A stretch of 64,000 nucleotides of DNA from Desmospora profundinema (GTDB lineage Bacteria > Bacillota > Bacilli > Thermoactinomycetales > DSM-45169). The stretch is taken from the NCBI RefSeq assembly GCF_031454155.1, contig NZ_JAVDQG010000010.1, positions 1 to 64,000 of the forward strand. Direction: 5' to 3'. Both the position numbers and the translations under genes were made by a program. The notes beneath the pieces are model-generated. The model was given only the letters and a program-made list of their open reading frames with translations. It did no database searches and was not told the origin of the DNA. Positions 45,418 through 54,450 of the stretch are shown here, piece after piece (position 1 is the first letter of the stretch; each line of letters opens with the position of its first letter).

Positions 45418-46416
45418 TCAGCAGGAATGAAGGCCGCCGTATCCCAACCGTACGATATCCTCTCGAGTAATCCGCTGTCCGGCCAAAATACGCGGTAAAA
45501 ACACATCGAATGAAGTATATTCGTCATGGATGACACAGCCCGGCAAACCCAGAACCGGGGTCTGGTTATAGTAAGCCACCATCAACATGGATCCGGGCAG
45601 CATCGGCGTTCCATAACTGACAACATCCGCCCCTAAAGCGGCAATCGCTCCTGGTGTCCGGTCATCGGGGTCGACGGACATCCCCCCCGTAACCAACACG
45701 AGATCGGCCCCTTGTTCCACAAAGTCCCGCACTTGTCCCATAATGCGTTCCTTCTGGTCACTGGCCAGCGTCTGGCCCATAATGGTGGAACCGTAATGTT
45801 CCACTTTTTCCTGTACAACGGGGCCAAAGCGATCCTCAATACGACCGTGGTACACCTCACTGCCGGTAATCACCACGCCCACTTTGCAACGGCGGAAGGG
45901 GAGAATCTGAATGACAGGCGATTGGCCATCCACTCGGGCAGCCGCTTCCACCTTCATCAGACTCTCTTCCGGATAAAGAAGCGGGATTACTCGAGTAGCG
46001 GCCACCGTCTGCCCTTTTCTAACTGGAATATCCGTCTCCAGGGTGGAGAGAACCGCCTGTTCCACCCGATTAACAGCAAGGACACGGTCGGCATCCACCT
46101 GCAACAAACCATCCCTGTCCGCCACCAGGTTTACTTTGCCTTCTCGGGGTTCCGTCATGTTCAGTCCCGACCCGCAAACCACCTCGGCAATACGGAGAGC
46201 AGCCTCATCTTCATGGCAGTCCCCTTCCGCGATCTCCAAAACATACAGATGCTCCTTGCCGATTGACAACAGGGCTTCCCGATCCTCCTCCCGGACCACG
46301 TGCCCTTTCCGGAACAAGGGGCCCTTGTACTTTCCGGGAAGCACTTGCGTTAAGTCGTGGGCCAATACCAGTCCTACCGCTTCCGATACATGAACTTCCC
46401 TCAACTTGCTCTTCAT
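45418..46416 (-). CDS. Molybdopterin-binding (MoaB/Mog domain) protein, MoeA-like
   Basis: A 332-residue protein with a C-terminal MoCF-biosynthesis domain (about residues 175-320). The core shows VGVVITGSEVYHGRIEDRFG, DLVLVTGGMSVDPDDRTP and VLGLPGCVIHDEYTSFDV, which bind molybdopterin. The N-terminal half resembles the SAF-like and linker parts of MoeA but is shorter than true MoeA (about 400 residues). It may insert molybdate or act as a cofactor sensor. It is divergent from mtnN. moaC at the far right is the only other Mo-cofactor gene in the window. Confidence 0.8.
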   Translation of the reverse strand: MKSKLREVHVSEAVGLVLAHDLTQVLPGKYKGPLFRKGHVVREEDREALLSIGKEHLYVLEIAEGDCHEDEAALRIAEVVCGSGLNMTEPREGKVNLVADRDGLLQVDADRVLAVNRVEQAVLSTLETDIPVRKGQTVAATRVIPLLYPEESLMKVEAAARVDGQSPVIQILPFRRCKVGVVITGSEVYHGRIEDRFGPVVQEKVEHYGSTIMGQTLASDQKERIMGQVRDFVEQGADLVLVTGGMSVDPDDRTPGAIAALGADVVSYGTPMLPGSMLMVAYYNQTPVLGLPGCVIHDEYTSFDVFLPRILAGQRITREDIVRLGYGGLHSC

Positions 46417-46600
46417 TCCCGGATCCCCCTCTACTTCCGTATATGTCGGTTTCGTGAAACGCTTCTGTTCTCATTGTAACAACCTGAGCCCGGTATGTGT
46501 AGCTTTTCACATATCTTTAACTTTGGCCGAACCAGCCTCGTGCGTTCCCAACACCTTTGTAGTATCCTACTATATGATCTCATCGGTAAAGGAGAACAAG

Positions 46601-47329
46601 ATGAAGATAGGAATCATCGGTGCGATGGCGGAAGAAGTCGACCTCCTGCGAAAACGTTTGGAACCCGCCATACCGGAAAGCATCGCCGACACCACTTTTC
46701 ATTCAGGAGTCATGGATGAAATAGAGGTAGTGGTTCTACAATCGGGCATCGGGAAGGTAAATGCTGCAATCGGCACCACGATGCTGATCCAACATTATCA
46801 GCCGGACTATGTAATCAACACCGGCTGCGCCGGCGGCTTCCACCCTGACTTGCGGGTGGGCGACGTGGTGATCTCAACGGAAGTCCGCCACCACGATGTG
46901 GATGCCACCATTTTTAATTACGAGTATGGACAAGTTCCCCGTATGCCAGCCTTTTACCTGCCTGATCCGGAGCTGGTTGCGATAGCTGAAGCAGCGGCTC
47001 GGACATTGCCTGATCTGAAGGTTTACCAAGGACTGATCGCCTCAGGAGACTCCTTTATGAGCGACGATGACCGGGTCGCCTTTGTCAAATCCAAGTTTGA
47101 ACACCTCTATGCAGTGGAAATGGAGGCGGCGTCCATCGCCCAAGTCTGCAATCGGTTTAAAACCCCGTTTGTGGTGATCCGCTCCATCTCCGATATCGCC
47201 GGAGGAGAAGCCAAGATGTCATATGAACAATTTATGGGTCTGGCGGCTGTTCGCTCCGAACAGATCGTTTTATCGATGCTCGGTCAATTGAAGGAACGCC
47301 AAAACCAAGGAGTGGGTACCCATGCTTAA
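46601..47329 (+). CDS. mtnN: 5'-methylthioadenosine/S-adenosylhomocysteine nucleosidase
   Basis: A 242-residue nucleosidase that cleaves adenine from methylthioadenosine and S-adenosylhomocysteine. [15 protein letters not shown] carries the catalytic Glu12, [15 protein letters not shown] the purine loop, [10 protein letters not shown] the ribose site, and SDIAGG the catalytic Asp near 197. ATG 46601 has AAAGGAG; the longer frame upstream is not homologous. luxS overlaps its end by 8 bp, so the pair forms the complete SAH-to-homocysteine route (Pfs-LuxS), releasing the AI-2 precursor DPD. Confidence 0.97.
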   Translation: MKIGIIGAMAEEVDLLRKRLEPAIPESIADTTFHSGVMDEIEVVVLQSGIGKVNAAIGTTMLIQHYQPDYVINTGCAGGFHPDLRVGDVVISTEVRHHDVDATIFNYEYGQVPRMPAFYLPDPELVAIAEAAARTLPDLKVYQGLIASGDSFMSDDDRVAFVKSKFEHLYAVEMEAASIAQVCNRFKTPFVVIRSISDIAGGEAKMSYEQFMGLAAVRSEQIVLSMLGQLKERQNQGVGTHA

Positions 47330-47789
47330 AAAAATGAACGTGGAAAGCTTTGAATTGGATCACACCAAAGTGGTCGCCCCCTATGTACGCCTGGCGGGAA
47401 CCAAAAAAGGGCGGAACGGGGACGAGATCCGCAAATACGATATCCGGTTCTGCCAACCGAACCGGGAACATATGGAGATGCCCGGTTTGCATTCCCTGGA
47501 ACATCTGATGGCGGAGAATATCCGCAACCACCTGGATCAGGTGGTGGATTTGAGCCCCATGGGATGCCAAACCGGCTTTTATCTCTCCGTTATCAATCAT
47601 GACGACTACGATGAAATCCTAAATGTCCTCGCTAAAACACTCCAGGATGTATTGGAAGCCGACGAAGTGCCCGCCTGCAACGAAGTGCAGTGCGGCTGGG
47701 CAGCCAATCACAGCCTGGAGAAAGCCCAGTCCATCGCCCGCCGGATGCTGGAGGGCAAGGATTCTTGGAAGCACGTGTTTGCAGAGTGA
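47322..47789 (+). CDS. luxS: S-ribosylhomocysteine lyase LuxS
   Basis: A 155-residue metalloenzyme splitting S-ribosylhomocysteine to homocysteine and DPD, the AI-2 precursor. Metal ligands HSLEH lie at residues 57-61 with a third ligand in [15 protein letters not shown] near 124; Cys82 in MGCQTGFYL is the catalytic acid-base. AAGGAG lies upstream of ATG 47322, inside mtnN. The C terminus ([13 protein letters not shown]) is standard. A hairpin-terminator follows. Confidence 0.98.
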   Translation: MLKKMNVESFELDHTKVVAPYVRLAGTKKGRNGDEIRKYDIRFCQPNREHMEMPGLHSLEHLMAENIRNHLDQVVDLSPMGCQTGFYLSVINHDDYDEILNVLAKTLQDVLEADEVPACNEVQCGWAANHSLEKAQSIARRMLEGKDSWKHVFAE

Positions 47790-47838
47790 CAAGGGTGTCT
47801 AACTCTGACAAATGATCGGTGTTACGTAAATGAAACAG

Positions 47839-47926
47839 GCACGAACCCGGAGCACCGGGTCCGTGCTGCTCAACTGAACGGATAGTTCTATTGAAGTCCG
47901 GTTGCCACGGGTACCGGACTTTTTTG
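47839..47926 (+). terminator. Two hairpins after luxS
   Basis: GCACG..CCCGG-CCGGG..CGTGC (47839-47866) is followed by AAGTCCGGT/ACCGGACTT (47894-47921) with a T6 run, a good intrinsic terminator. The remaining sequence to 48060 is AT-rich and without a gene. Confidence 0.75.
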
Positions 47927-48067
47927 TGTTCAGACAAGGCTCCAAATGGCCGATCAGACAACTCCGCATGAAGAAACCGATTGGATGGAAACAACTAAAA
48001 ACGATCAATGAGAAAGGCGATAACAATAAAATATTAATATACATATAGAAAATTCATCAGCAGATTC

Positions 48068-48095
48068 TCGATACTTTAGTAAATTATGCTACAAT
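48068..48095 (+). promoter_or_regulatory. Promoter of the 26-aa peptide gene
   Basis: An extended -10 element, TG-C-TACAAT (48087-48095), with a TCGATA -35-like hexamer at 48068-48073 (16-bp spacer). It lies about 50 bp before the peptide start and makes the peptide an independent transcription unit. Confidence 0.55.
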
Positions 48096-48143
48096 AGGGG
48101 CTGCAAGAAATTTGGATACATATTTTTAAGGAGGTGCTCCCTT

Positions 48144-48224
48144 TTGGATATCGCTATCGGCATCCTGCAATTCATCGGGAAGGTGGCTCCCGCCATCGCT
48201 GATCTTCTCCAACTGTTCGCTTGA
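48144..48224 (+). CDS. 26-residue hydrophobic peptide (PSM/bacteriocin-like)
   Basis: TTG 48144 follows AAGGAGGTG at proper spacing; TGA is at 48222-48224. The peptide starts MDIAIGILQF, has one Lys at 13, one Pro at 16 and two Asp (2 and 20), and is otherwise hydrophobic, with no signal peptide or Cys. Length and make-up resemble phenol-soluble modulins, delta-toxin or leaderless bacteriocins. Promoter, RBS and terminator all lie within 220 bp, so it is a complete unit. No transporter or immunity gene adjoins, and a type I toxin or membrane-active peptide is also possible. Confidence 0.6.
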   Translation: MDIAIGILQFIGKVAPAIADLLQLFA

Positions 48225-48248
48225 TCCCTGATTAGCCACGACTGCTCA

Positions 48249-48284
48249 CCCCTGCCCTCTCTAGGATGAGGGCAGGGGCTTTTA
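48249..48284 (+). terminator. Terminator of the 26-aa peptide gene
   Basis: A perfect 11-bp stem (CCCCTGCCCTC with GAGGGCAGGGG) with an 8-nt loop, then CTTTTATT. It begins 24 bp after the stop. Confidence 0.85.
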
Positions 48285-48349
48285 TTCTGTTTTTGTTCGA
48301 ATCACGCTCGAAATAAGGAGCTTCATGACCAAAAGATCCGAAAGAGGAG

Positions 48350-48946
48350 TCAGAAAAGAGAGTTCGAGGCAGACCCCACCGTCCCCTCTTCCGTGATCAC
48401 CCCGTTAAGCGGGATATCATGGGCCTGTGGATATACGGTTGTCACGACCTGAAAAGCGAAGGCGACACCCAGTGTCACCATCCCCTTTCCTGGGCCCGCG
48501 AAAAAACGATCAAAATAACCCCCACCATATCCCAAGCGGTAGCCGCACCGGTCAAAAGCGACACCCGGTACCAAGGCCACGTCCACATCCTCTGCCGACA
48601 CCTCCCTCTCTGGCACGTCAGGAGGCTCCATAATTCCATAAGCACCCGGAATGAGTTCCTCCATCTTCATGACGCGAAACAGGTGCATGGTTCGTTCTCC
48701 GACAGACGTGCGGGGAAGGATCACCCCTTTCCCCTCCCGCCAGGCCGCTTTCATCAGGGGACGAAGATCCACTTCATTTCGATGAGGCATTGTAAAAAGC
48801 ACTTGATGCGCTTTGCGATACAACGGATGTTCCTGAATGTGATCGCAGATTTGAAGCGAGCGGGCAGCGACAGCCTCGGAACTTAGTGCTTCCCGCCTTC
48901 TAAGCCATTGGCGGCGCAATTCCTTTTTAGTCGATGGCATAGTCAT
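48350..48946 (-). CDS. 5-formyltetrahydrofolate cyclo-ligase
   Basis: A 198-residue enzyme converting 5-formyl-THF to 5,10-methenyl-THF with ATP. KKELRRQWLRRREAL opens the family, VLFTMPHRNEVDLRPL and the ATP/folate signature VPGVAFDRCGYRLGYGGGYFDRF (about residue 135) follow, and VPLNGVITEEG-like IPLNGVITEEG ends it. The start is uncertain: ATG 48946 or 48940 match the family, but the AGGAGGTGG on the leader is 25 bp away. It is convergent with the peptide unit and divergent from the ABC-F gene. Confidence 0.9.
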   Translation of the reverse strand: MTMPSTKKELRRQWLRRREALSSEAVAARSLQICDHIQEHPLYRKAHQVLFTMPHRNEVDLRPLMKAAWREGKGVILPRTSVGERTMHLFRVMKMEELIPGAYGIMEPPDVPEREVSAEDVDVALVPGVAFDRCGYRLGYGGGYFDRFFAGPGKGMVTLGVAFAFQVVTTVYPQAHDIPLNGVITEEGTVGSASNSLF

Positions 48947-49105
48947 GGCCGGGTCCGAGCCGGACTGCCACCTCCTTTTTATCCGATGTAGGGGGTGGAA
49001 CCTCCCGATTATACCATTTCCCGTATTTCCCGCAGTGATCACCGTTTCCCTGGTCCGCCTGATCGGCTACAATGGAAGCGGTGGATGATGGAAGGGTGAA
49101 TACGG

Positions 49106-51019
49106 TTGAGTATCCTGCAAGTGCGAAACATTCATAAATCCTTCGGGGGAACCGTCGTTTTAGACGGGGTTCAACTTCAAGTGGAGGAAAAAGAGCGGGT
49201 AGGCCTAATCGGCCCCAATGGAGCCGGCAAATCCACCCTGCTTAAAATCATAACCGGCCGCCTCGCCGCCGACGAAGGCGAAATCGCCATCCCCAAAAGC
49301 GCCCGGATCGGTTATCTGGCCCAAGAGTATGAGGCTGATTCCGCCGGCACGGTATGGGACGAGGTGATGCAGGCTTTCACCGGGTTGCGGGAACAGGAGG
49401 AACGCTTGCGGACGATGGAAGCCCAGATGGGAGACGAGGCGGTACTGGCCGATCCCGATCGCTACCAATCGATCATGGACCAATACGCCCGCCTCCAGGA
49501 AGCCTTCGAACGGGAAGGGGGCTATGACCATGAAGCCCGGGCAAAAGGGGCACTAAACGGACTCGGCTTGGGAGCGGTGGACTGGAAAGCGACTCCGGTC
49601 CGATCCCTCAGCGGGGGACAGAAGACCCGGCTGGCCTTGGCACGGCTGCTGTTGGAACAGCCGGACCTGATCATACTGGATGAGCCGACCAACTATTTGG
49701 ACATGGATGCCCTCTCCTGGCTGGAACATACGTTAGAGTCCTATCCCCACGCTGTATTGGTCGTCTCCCACGACCGCTACTTCCTGGACCGGATCGTGAC
49801 GGTGATCTTTGAGGTGGATCGAAACCGGATCACCCGCTACCCCGGGAATTACACGGACTATATCCGCCAGCGGGAGGAACGGTTGGCCCAATGGGCCAAA
49901 GAATACGAACAGCAGCAGGCGGAGATCAAGCGGATGGAGGATTTTGTTCAGCGCAATCTGGCTCGGGCTTCCACCACCAAACGAGCGCAGAGCCGCCGCA
50001 AAGCCTTGGAACGGATGGAAAAGCTGGAACAACCACCATCGGAACGAAGCCGTGCGGCCATCCGCTTTGAAACCCGCACCCGCACCGGTAAAGAAGTCCT
50101 GATCACCGACGGGCTGACTGCCGGATACCGGGTTGGCCGGCCCTTGATCCAACCCGTCAACCTCCGATTGGAGCGGGGGGACCGGGTCGCCTTGGTCGGT
50201 CCCAACGGAGCCGGGAAGTCCACGTTGTTAAAAACCTTGGCCGACCGGCTGCCTCCCCTTTCCGGGACCCTCCGCTGGGGCACGGGGGTAGAGTTGGACT
50301 ACTATGATCAGGAACAAGAAGAATTACGAATGGAAGCGACGGTCTTGGACGAAGTGTGGGACGCCCATCCCCGTCTGGACCAGACACAGGTACGCTCCTA
50401 CCTGGGCCAGTTCCTGTTCAGCGGCGATGCCGTCTTTAAGCAGGTAAAGGATCTGAGCGGCGGGGAAAAAGCGCGTCTCTCCCTGGTGAAACGCCTGTTA
50501 AACCGGTCCAATGTCCTGTTGATGGATGAACCGACCAACCACCTGGATATGGACAGCAAGGAACGATTGGAAGAAGCCTTGGAAGGATTTGACGGAACGT
50601 TGTTGTTTGTCTCCCACGACCGTTACCTGATCAATCGCTTGGCCAACCGCATCTGGGAAGTGCGGGACGGAACGATTTACTTCCACGAAGGAAACTACGA
50701 ATCATTCCAGGAACAGGTCCGGGAGCGGGAACAAGCGAAAACGGAAACCGCGTCTTCCCGATCGGAACCCAGCCATCGGGAATCGGTCCGGGATCAACGC
50801 CAGCGGGAACGGGAAGCTCGCCGCCTTCAACGGGAAGCCGAAGAACTGGAACGGGAAATCGAACAGTTGGAAACGGAAATCGCCCACATCGAGGAAGAGC
50901 TCTGTAAACCGGAAATCTACAGCCATCCGGAGAAAAACCTCCCCCTCCAGGAACAGCTGGCTGAGCGGCAGCAGACCCTGTCGGCCAAGACGGAACGATG
51001 GGCGGAAATCGCAGAGTGA
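49106..51019 (+). CDS. ABC-F family ATPase (YdiF/Uup type)
   Basis: A 637-residue protein with two ABC cassettes and no membrane part. Walker A sites GPNGAGKST are near residues 36 and 366; signatures LSGGQKTRLALARLLL and LSGGEKARLSLVKRLL; Walker B with EPTNYLDMDAL and EPTNHLDMDSK. The linker (about 240-310) is the ABC-F interdomain arm. The end (about 550-637) is an Arg/Glu-rich coiled coil as in Uup and YdiF. Such proteins act on stalled or assembling ribosomes; antibiotic protection is not implied here. It starts at TTG with GAAGG upstream and ends at a strong terminator. Confidence 0.92.
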   Translation: MSILQVRNIHKSFGGTVVLDGVQLQVEEKERVGLIGPNGAGKSTLLKIITGRLAADEGEIAIPKSARIGYLAQEYEADSAGTVWDEVMQAFTGLREQEERLRTMEAQMGDEAVLADPDRYQSIMDQYARLQEAFEREGGYDHEARAKGALNGLGLGAVDWKATPVRSLSGGQKTRLALARLLLEQPDLIILDEPTNYLDMDALSWLEHTLESYPHAVLVVSHDRYFLDRIVTVIFEVDRNRITRYPGNYTDYIRQREERLAQWAKEYEQQQAEIKRMEDFVQRNLARASTTKRAQSRRKALERMEKLEQPPSERSRAAIRFETRTRTGKEVLITDGLTAGYRVGRPLIQPVNLRLERGDRVALVGPNGAGKSTLLKTLADRLPPLSGTLRWGTGVELDYYDQEQEELRMEATVLDEVWDAHPRLDQTQVRSYLGQFLFSGDAVFKQVKDLSGGEKARLSLVKRLLNRSNVLLMDEPTNHLDMDSKERLEEALEGFDGTLLFVSHDRYLINRLANRIWEVRDGTIYFHEGNYESFQEQVREREQAKTETASSRSEPSHRESVRDQRQREREARRLQREAEELEREIEQLETEIAHIEEELCKPEIYSHPEKNLPLQEQLAERQQTLSAKTERWAEIAE

Positions 51020-51022
51020 TGG

Positions 51023-51058
51023 AAAAAACGCCGCACCGATAACGGTGCGGCGTTTTTT
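51023..51058 (+). terminator. Terminator of the ABC-F gene
   Basis: A perfect 15-bp stem (AAAAAACGCCGCACC with GGTGCGGCGTTTTTT) with a 6-nt loop, right after the stop. The following 51060-51273 holds no convincing gene. Confidence 0.93.
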
Positions 51059-51273
51059 GTACCATCAGACCGAAACGCCGAATTCTTTATCGGTGTGCCA
51101 ATGGGAACAGAGTCAACCTTCCCCCTGCAGATATCGATGAAGGAAGGAGAATTAAAGTGAGCAAAAAGCGGATCTTGTCCGTTCCATAACCCTGTTTCAT
51201 GCTTTTTGTTCCTTTTTGATCATGCGGGGAAAGTCGAATCCATGTTTACATTCCGTTTATGGATCACATCTTC

Positions 51274-52227
51274 TCACCGATTATGCGCCTCCAATTGACG
51301 AAGAAATCGTTCCTGCTCCACAGCCAGACGCCCTGCTTCCTCCACTGTCATCTGCTCAAACGTAAAGCGGTGGCCGACAGCCGCCTGTGCCACCAGGGGA
51401 AGGTCAACGGAGAGAACGGTGGCGATCTTGGTATAGCCGCCTGTGGTTTGCCGATCCGCCATCAGGATGATGGGCTGGCCGTTAGCCGGCACCTGAACCG
51501 CACCGGGCGGGATGGCGTCGGAGATGATGTCCGCCGATCCCCGGTGTTGGATCGCGGATCCCTGGAGGCGGCAACCCATCCGATCGGATTGGGGAGTAAC
51601 GGTATAGGACTGGCTGTAAAAGCACCGGATTCCCTCAGCGGTAAACGCATCTGCCTGCGGTCCCTCCACCGTGCGCAAACGGGACTCCCTTCGATAGGAG
51701 GGACGTTCCCCTCCGGCCAATGCGCGCCCTGCCAAACGCTCCCCGGACAGCCGCGGGTCACCGACGGCCACTTCATCCCCCTTTTTCAGCGGTCGGCCGT
51801 GAAATCCTCCCACCCGGCCTTTCAGATAGGTGGACTTGCTTCCCATCACCCGTTTCACCTCAATCCCTCCGGCAACCGCCAAATAGGATCGCACTCCCTG
51901 CCGGGGTCCTCCGAAACGGAGCACCTGCCCGGCCTTTACGCTTACGGTTTTCCACAGGGGAAGGGGAACCCCATCCAGGGTTGGACTAAGATCCGCTCCT
52001 GTCAGCGCAATCCAGGCATCTCTTCGCCATTCCAACTCGGGACCGGACATCGTAATCTCCAAAGCGGCTTCTCCCCGCAGGTTTCCTACCAGCAGATTTC
52101 CCACCTGCAACGCGAAAGGATCCATCGCACCGGAGACTCCCATCCCATAAGCCTGATAACCGGGTCTCCCCTCATCCTGCACGGTCGTCAACAAACCTGG
52201 TTTTTGCACAATCAGGGCCGGTTTCAT
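51274..52227 (-). CDS. pxpC: 5-oxoprolinase subunit C (KipA-like carboxyltransferase domain)
   Basis: A 317-residue AHS2-type protein. VQKPGLLTTVQDEGRPGYQAYGMGVSGAMD is the family opening; SQSYTVTPQSDRMGCRLQG and QPIILMADRQTTGGYTKIATV are conserved in the C half. With PxpA and PxpB it hydrolyses 5-oxoproline to glutamate with ATP, clearing a spontaneous glutamine breakdown product. Its start overlaps the pxpA stop by 4 bp (ATGA). Similar proteins (KipA) act in Bacillus sporulation control, but all three pxp subunits are present here, favouring the enzyme. Confidence 0.93.
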   Translation of the reverse strand: MKPALIVQKPGLLTTVQDEGRPGYQAYGMGVSGAMDPFALQVGNLLVGNLRGEAALEITMSGPELEWRRDAWIALTGADLSPTLDGVPLPLWKTVSVKAGQVLRFGGPRQGVRSYLAVAGGIEVKRVMGSKSTYLKGRVGGFHGRPLKKGDEVAVGDPRLSGERLAGRALAGGERPSYRRESRLRTVEGPQADAFTAEGIRCFYSQSYTVTPQSDRMGCRLQGSAIQHRGSADIISDAIPPGAVQVPANGQPIILMADRQTTGGYTKIATVLSVDLPLVAQAAVGHRFTFEQMTVEEAGRLAVEQERFLRQLEAHNR

Positions 52228-52994
52228 CGGACACCCACCCGCTGAATACCGATATCCGCCTCCGTCAAACGCTCCCGCAAGCGCGTTACAAAGGGAAGGG
52301 CTTGGGGATCGTCGCCGTGGATGCAGACGGTGTCCGCCCGAATCTCCAAATCGGTCCCATCCACCGCCCTTACCTTTCCTTCTTTCACCATCCGAATCAC
52401 CCGATCCACCACTTGGGCGGGATCTGTCACATAAGCATCCGGTAGGGTCCGGGGAGTGAGGGTCCCATCCGGCTGATAGGTTCGATCGGCGAACACTTCT
52501 TCCGCCACGCGCAGCCCTGCTTCTCTTCCCGCTCGGATGAGTGCGCTTTTCGCCAGGCCGAACAAGATCAGATTGGGATCCACCGCCCGCACCGCTTCCG
52601 CAATGGCCTGGGCCACCGCTTCCTCTTTGCTGGCCATATGGAACAAGGCCCCGTGAGGTTTTACATGCTGAACCGGAATTCCTTGTGCCTTAGCAAAAGC
52701 GGCCAAGGCCCCGACCTGGTATATCACCATATTGTATACATCCTCCGGTTCAACTGCGATATAGCGGCGACCGAAACCCAAGAGATCCGGCAACCCCGGA
52801 TGAGCTCCCACACCCACTCCATGCCGGGCAGCCAAGGCCACCGTCCGTCGCATCACATTGTGATCGCCGGCATGATAGCCGCAAGCGATATTGGCCGACG
52901 TCACATGGCGCAGGATCGCTTCATCCTGACCCAAAACATAGCGGCCGAAGCTCTCCCCCAAATCGCTGTTCAAATCCACATGATACCGCATCAT
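52224..52994 (-). CDS. pxpA: 5-oxoprolinase subunit A (LamB/YcsF family)
   Basis: A 256-residue LamB/YcsF protein. HVDLNSDLGESFGRYVLGQDEAIL, SANIACGYHAGDHNVMRRTV and GVGAHPGLPDLLGFGRR are the defining segments; PHGALFHMASKE and CIHGDDPQA follow. It is the ring-opening partner acting with the PxpBC carboxylase-like pair. ATG 52994 overlaps the pxpB stop as ATGA; the longer frame is pxpB shadow. Order pxpB-pxpA-pxpC is seen in many Bacillota. Confidence 0.95.
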   Translation of the reverse strand: MMRYHVDLNSDLGESFGRYVLGQDEAILRHVTSANIACGYHAGDHNVMRRTVALAARHGVGVGAHPGLPDLLGFGRRYIAVEPEDVYNMVIYQVGALAAFAKAQGIPVQHVKPHGALFHMASKEEAVAQAIAEAVRAVDPNLILFGLAKSALIRAGREAGLRVAEEVFADRTYQPDGTLTPRTLPDAYVTDPAQVVDRVIRMVKEGKVRAVDGTDLEIRADTVCIHGDDPQALPFVTRLRERLTEADIGIQRVGVR

Positions 52995-53722
52995 TTCCCC
53001 TCTCCCAACCGCTTTTGTTCCAATGTGAGTCGACCCGCCAGCCATTCTTGGCGCCAGTCTTCAAAATAATCCGGATCGATGGGCTGAAATTGAAGATAAT
53101 CACCTGCTTTCAGCAAAATCGGCTCCTTCCGATTGGGATCATAGAGGTCGACGGGTGTGCGGCCGATAATCCGCCATCCTCCAGGGGTTTCCAATGGATA
53201 CACCCCCGTCTGAGAACCGGCGATTCCCACGGAACCTGCGGGAATCCGTGGGCGCGGATGAGCCAGACGGGGAGCGGCCAATTCCTCCGGCATTCCTCCC
53301 AAATAGGGAAATCCGGGGACAAACCCCATCATGTACACCAAATAGGGGGAACGGGTATGAAGAGAAACCAACTCTTCTTCCCCCATCCCTTTTATCGTGC
53401 ACAAATCGGCTACATCCGGCCCGTAGACATCCCCATACGCCACCGGTAAGACCACTAACCGCTTATCGGTAGGGAAACGATCTTCCGTTTGTGCCTCCAT
53501 TTTCTCCAAATAGCGACACAGCTCCTTGTAACCGATTTCGAACGGACGGTAATAAACGGTGACTGCGCAATAGGTGGGAACCCACTCCACTACCCCTCGG
53601 GGCGGTTTTCGGGACAGAGCTTCCGCGAAGTGTTGCACCGCCCGGTGCGTCTTGGGGTCGATCCGTTCCCCGAAACCCACACGAACCCCCGTATCTCCCA
53701 ATGGATGAAAAGTAACCGCCAT
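52991..53722 (-). CDS. pxpB: 5-oxoprolinase subunit B (KipI-like)
   Basis: A 243-residue AHS1/KipI-type protein: FHPLGDTGVRVGFGERIDP at the start, VVEWVPTYCAVTVYYRP, and the conserved LVYMMGFVPGFPYLGGMPEEL then IPAGSVGIAGSQTGVYPLETPGGWRIIGRTP. It is the first gene of the pxp operon. ATG 53722 has GGGAGGG 5-6 bp upstream; the frame extends 15 codons further without a signal. It pairs with PxpC to phosphorylate 5-oxoproline. Confidence 0.94.
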   Translation of the reverse strand: MAVTFHPLGDTGVRVGFGERIDPKTHRAVQHFAEALSRKPPRGVVEWVPTYCAVTVYYRPFEIGYKELCRYLEKMEAQTEDRFPTDKRLVVLPVAYGDVYGPDVADLCTIKGMGEEELVSLHTRSPYLVYMMGFVPGFPYLGGMPEELAAPRLAHPRPRIPAGSVGIAGSQTGVYPLETPGGWRIIGRTPVDLYDPNRKEPILLKAGDYLQFQPIDPDYFEDWRQEWLAGRLTLEQKRLGEGK

Positions 53723-53767
53723 ATGCAACCCTCCCAAGGCTTTGGTATAAACGGATTCTGCCCGCAC

Positions 53768-54135
53768 CTAGGAGAAAAACTCGGACAACGGATCGGTCAC
53801 ACAGATGATACCCCAAATGTTCATCTGAGCACTGATATCCAACAGAATGACAAATTCCAAAGCCAGCCAGCAATTTCTCTAAAACACGGTGGTTTGGTCA
53901 AAAACCCTGGACTCAACCGCAGAGGTGGCCATCCGAACACCTCCTTGAGCGGGGGGCATCCCTGGTGTTGTCACACCCTTTTCTCTCTTGTTGTTCCCGT
54001 GTGCCCATGACATCGACAAGTTCCAAAAAGCGACGGAGACGGTGATATCCTGCCAAAAAAGCAAGATTCGTAAGGTCACATGCGCTCACACTCCGCCATC
54101 AGGCGGAATGAGTACCCCACCATTATATCGAAACA
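53768..54135. other. Gene-poor interval before the 57-aa gene
   Basis: Between pxpB and the promoter at 54136 I find no gene with a start signal. A leftward stretch reads LALEFVILLDISAQMNIWG in one frame, next to a different frame with MATSAVESRVF. They might be remnants but are broken by stops. The interval should contain the leftward pxp promoter. Confidence 0.4.
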
Positions 54136-54164
54136 TTGATACCAAAGTAGTAGTTTACTATAAT
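54136..54164 (+). promoter_or_regulatory. Sigma-A promoter of the 57-aa gene
   Basis: TTGATA (54136-54141), 17-bp spacer, TATAAT (54159-54164): a near-consensus promoter 56 bp before the small gene's start. Confidence 0.8.
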
Positions 54165-54219
54165 AGTGAACCATCCAAGAGAAAGAAAAAAGGGTCATGA
54201 TAAAGGAGGTTCCATTCTA

Positions 54220-54393
54220 TTGGATTTTATCACGCAAAATTGGAGTTGGCTTTTGACTTTGCTCGCCTTCATCACGGTGGCCATGATCGGCATCTCGATG
54301 TTTGTCACCCAGAAGCTGGAGGATCGACATAAGAAGGAATTTGAACAGGAGTTCGAAGGATCGCTGAAGCCTATTCCCGTAGAGGAGGAGTAA
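54220..54393 (+). CDS. 57-residue single-helix membrane protein
   Basis: TTG 54220 lies 10 bp after AAAGGAGG; the frame also continues upstream to 54166 without a signal. The product has a short N terminus, one helix (LLTLLAFITVAMIGISMFV), and an acidic and basic cytoplasmic-type tail (KLEDRHKKEFEQEFEG, ending PVEEE). It has its own near-consensus promoter and a shared terminator. I do not recognise it; small tail-anchored proteins of this shape are common near sporulation or envelope genes. Confidence 0.6.
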   Translation: MDFITQNWSWLLTLLAFITVAMIGISMFVTQKLEDRHKKEFEQEFEGSLKPIPVEEE

Positions 54394-54412
54394 TCCTCTC
54401 CCCCGCTTCATC

Positions 54413-54450
54413 CATCAAAAACCCGCTGAGCATTCAGCGGGTTTTTGATG
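54413..54450. terminator. Bidirectional terminator between the 57-aa gene and the phosphatase-like gene
   Basis: A perfect 17-bp stem (CATCAAAAACCCGCTGA with TCAGCGGGTTTTTGATG) with a 4-nt loop. It overlaps the stop of the leftward gene at 54434. Confidence 0.9.

Noticed and set aside
51157-51189. 10-codon GTG frame (MSKKRILSVP) with a strong AAGGAG upstream after the ABC-F gene
   Set aside because: The RBS is good, but ten codons without a conserved context are too little to call; possible leader peptide, no downstream gene on that strand.
53768-54135. Remnant gene on the minus strand near 53780-53870
   Set aside because: One hydrophobic stretch is visible, but it is interrupted by stops and has no start signal, so no gene is claimed.
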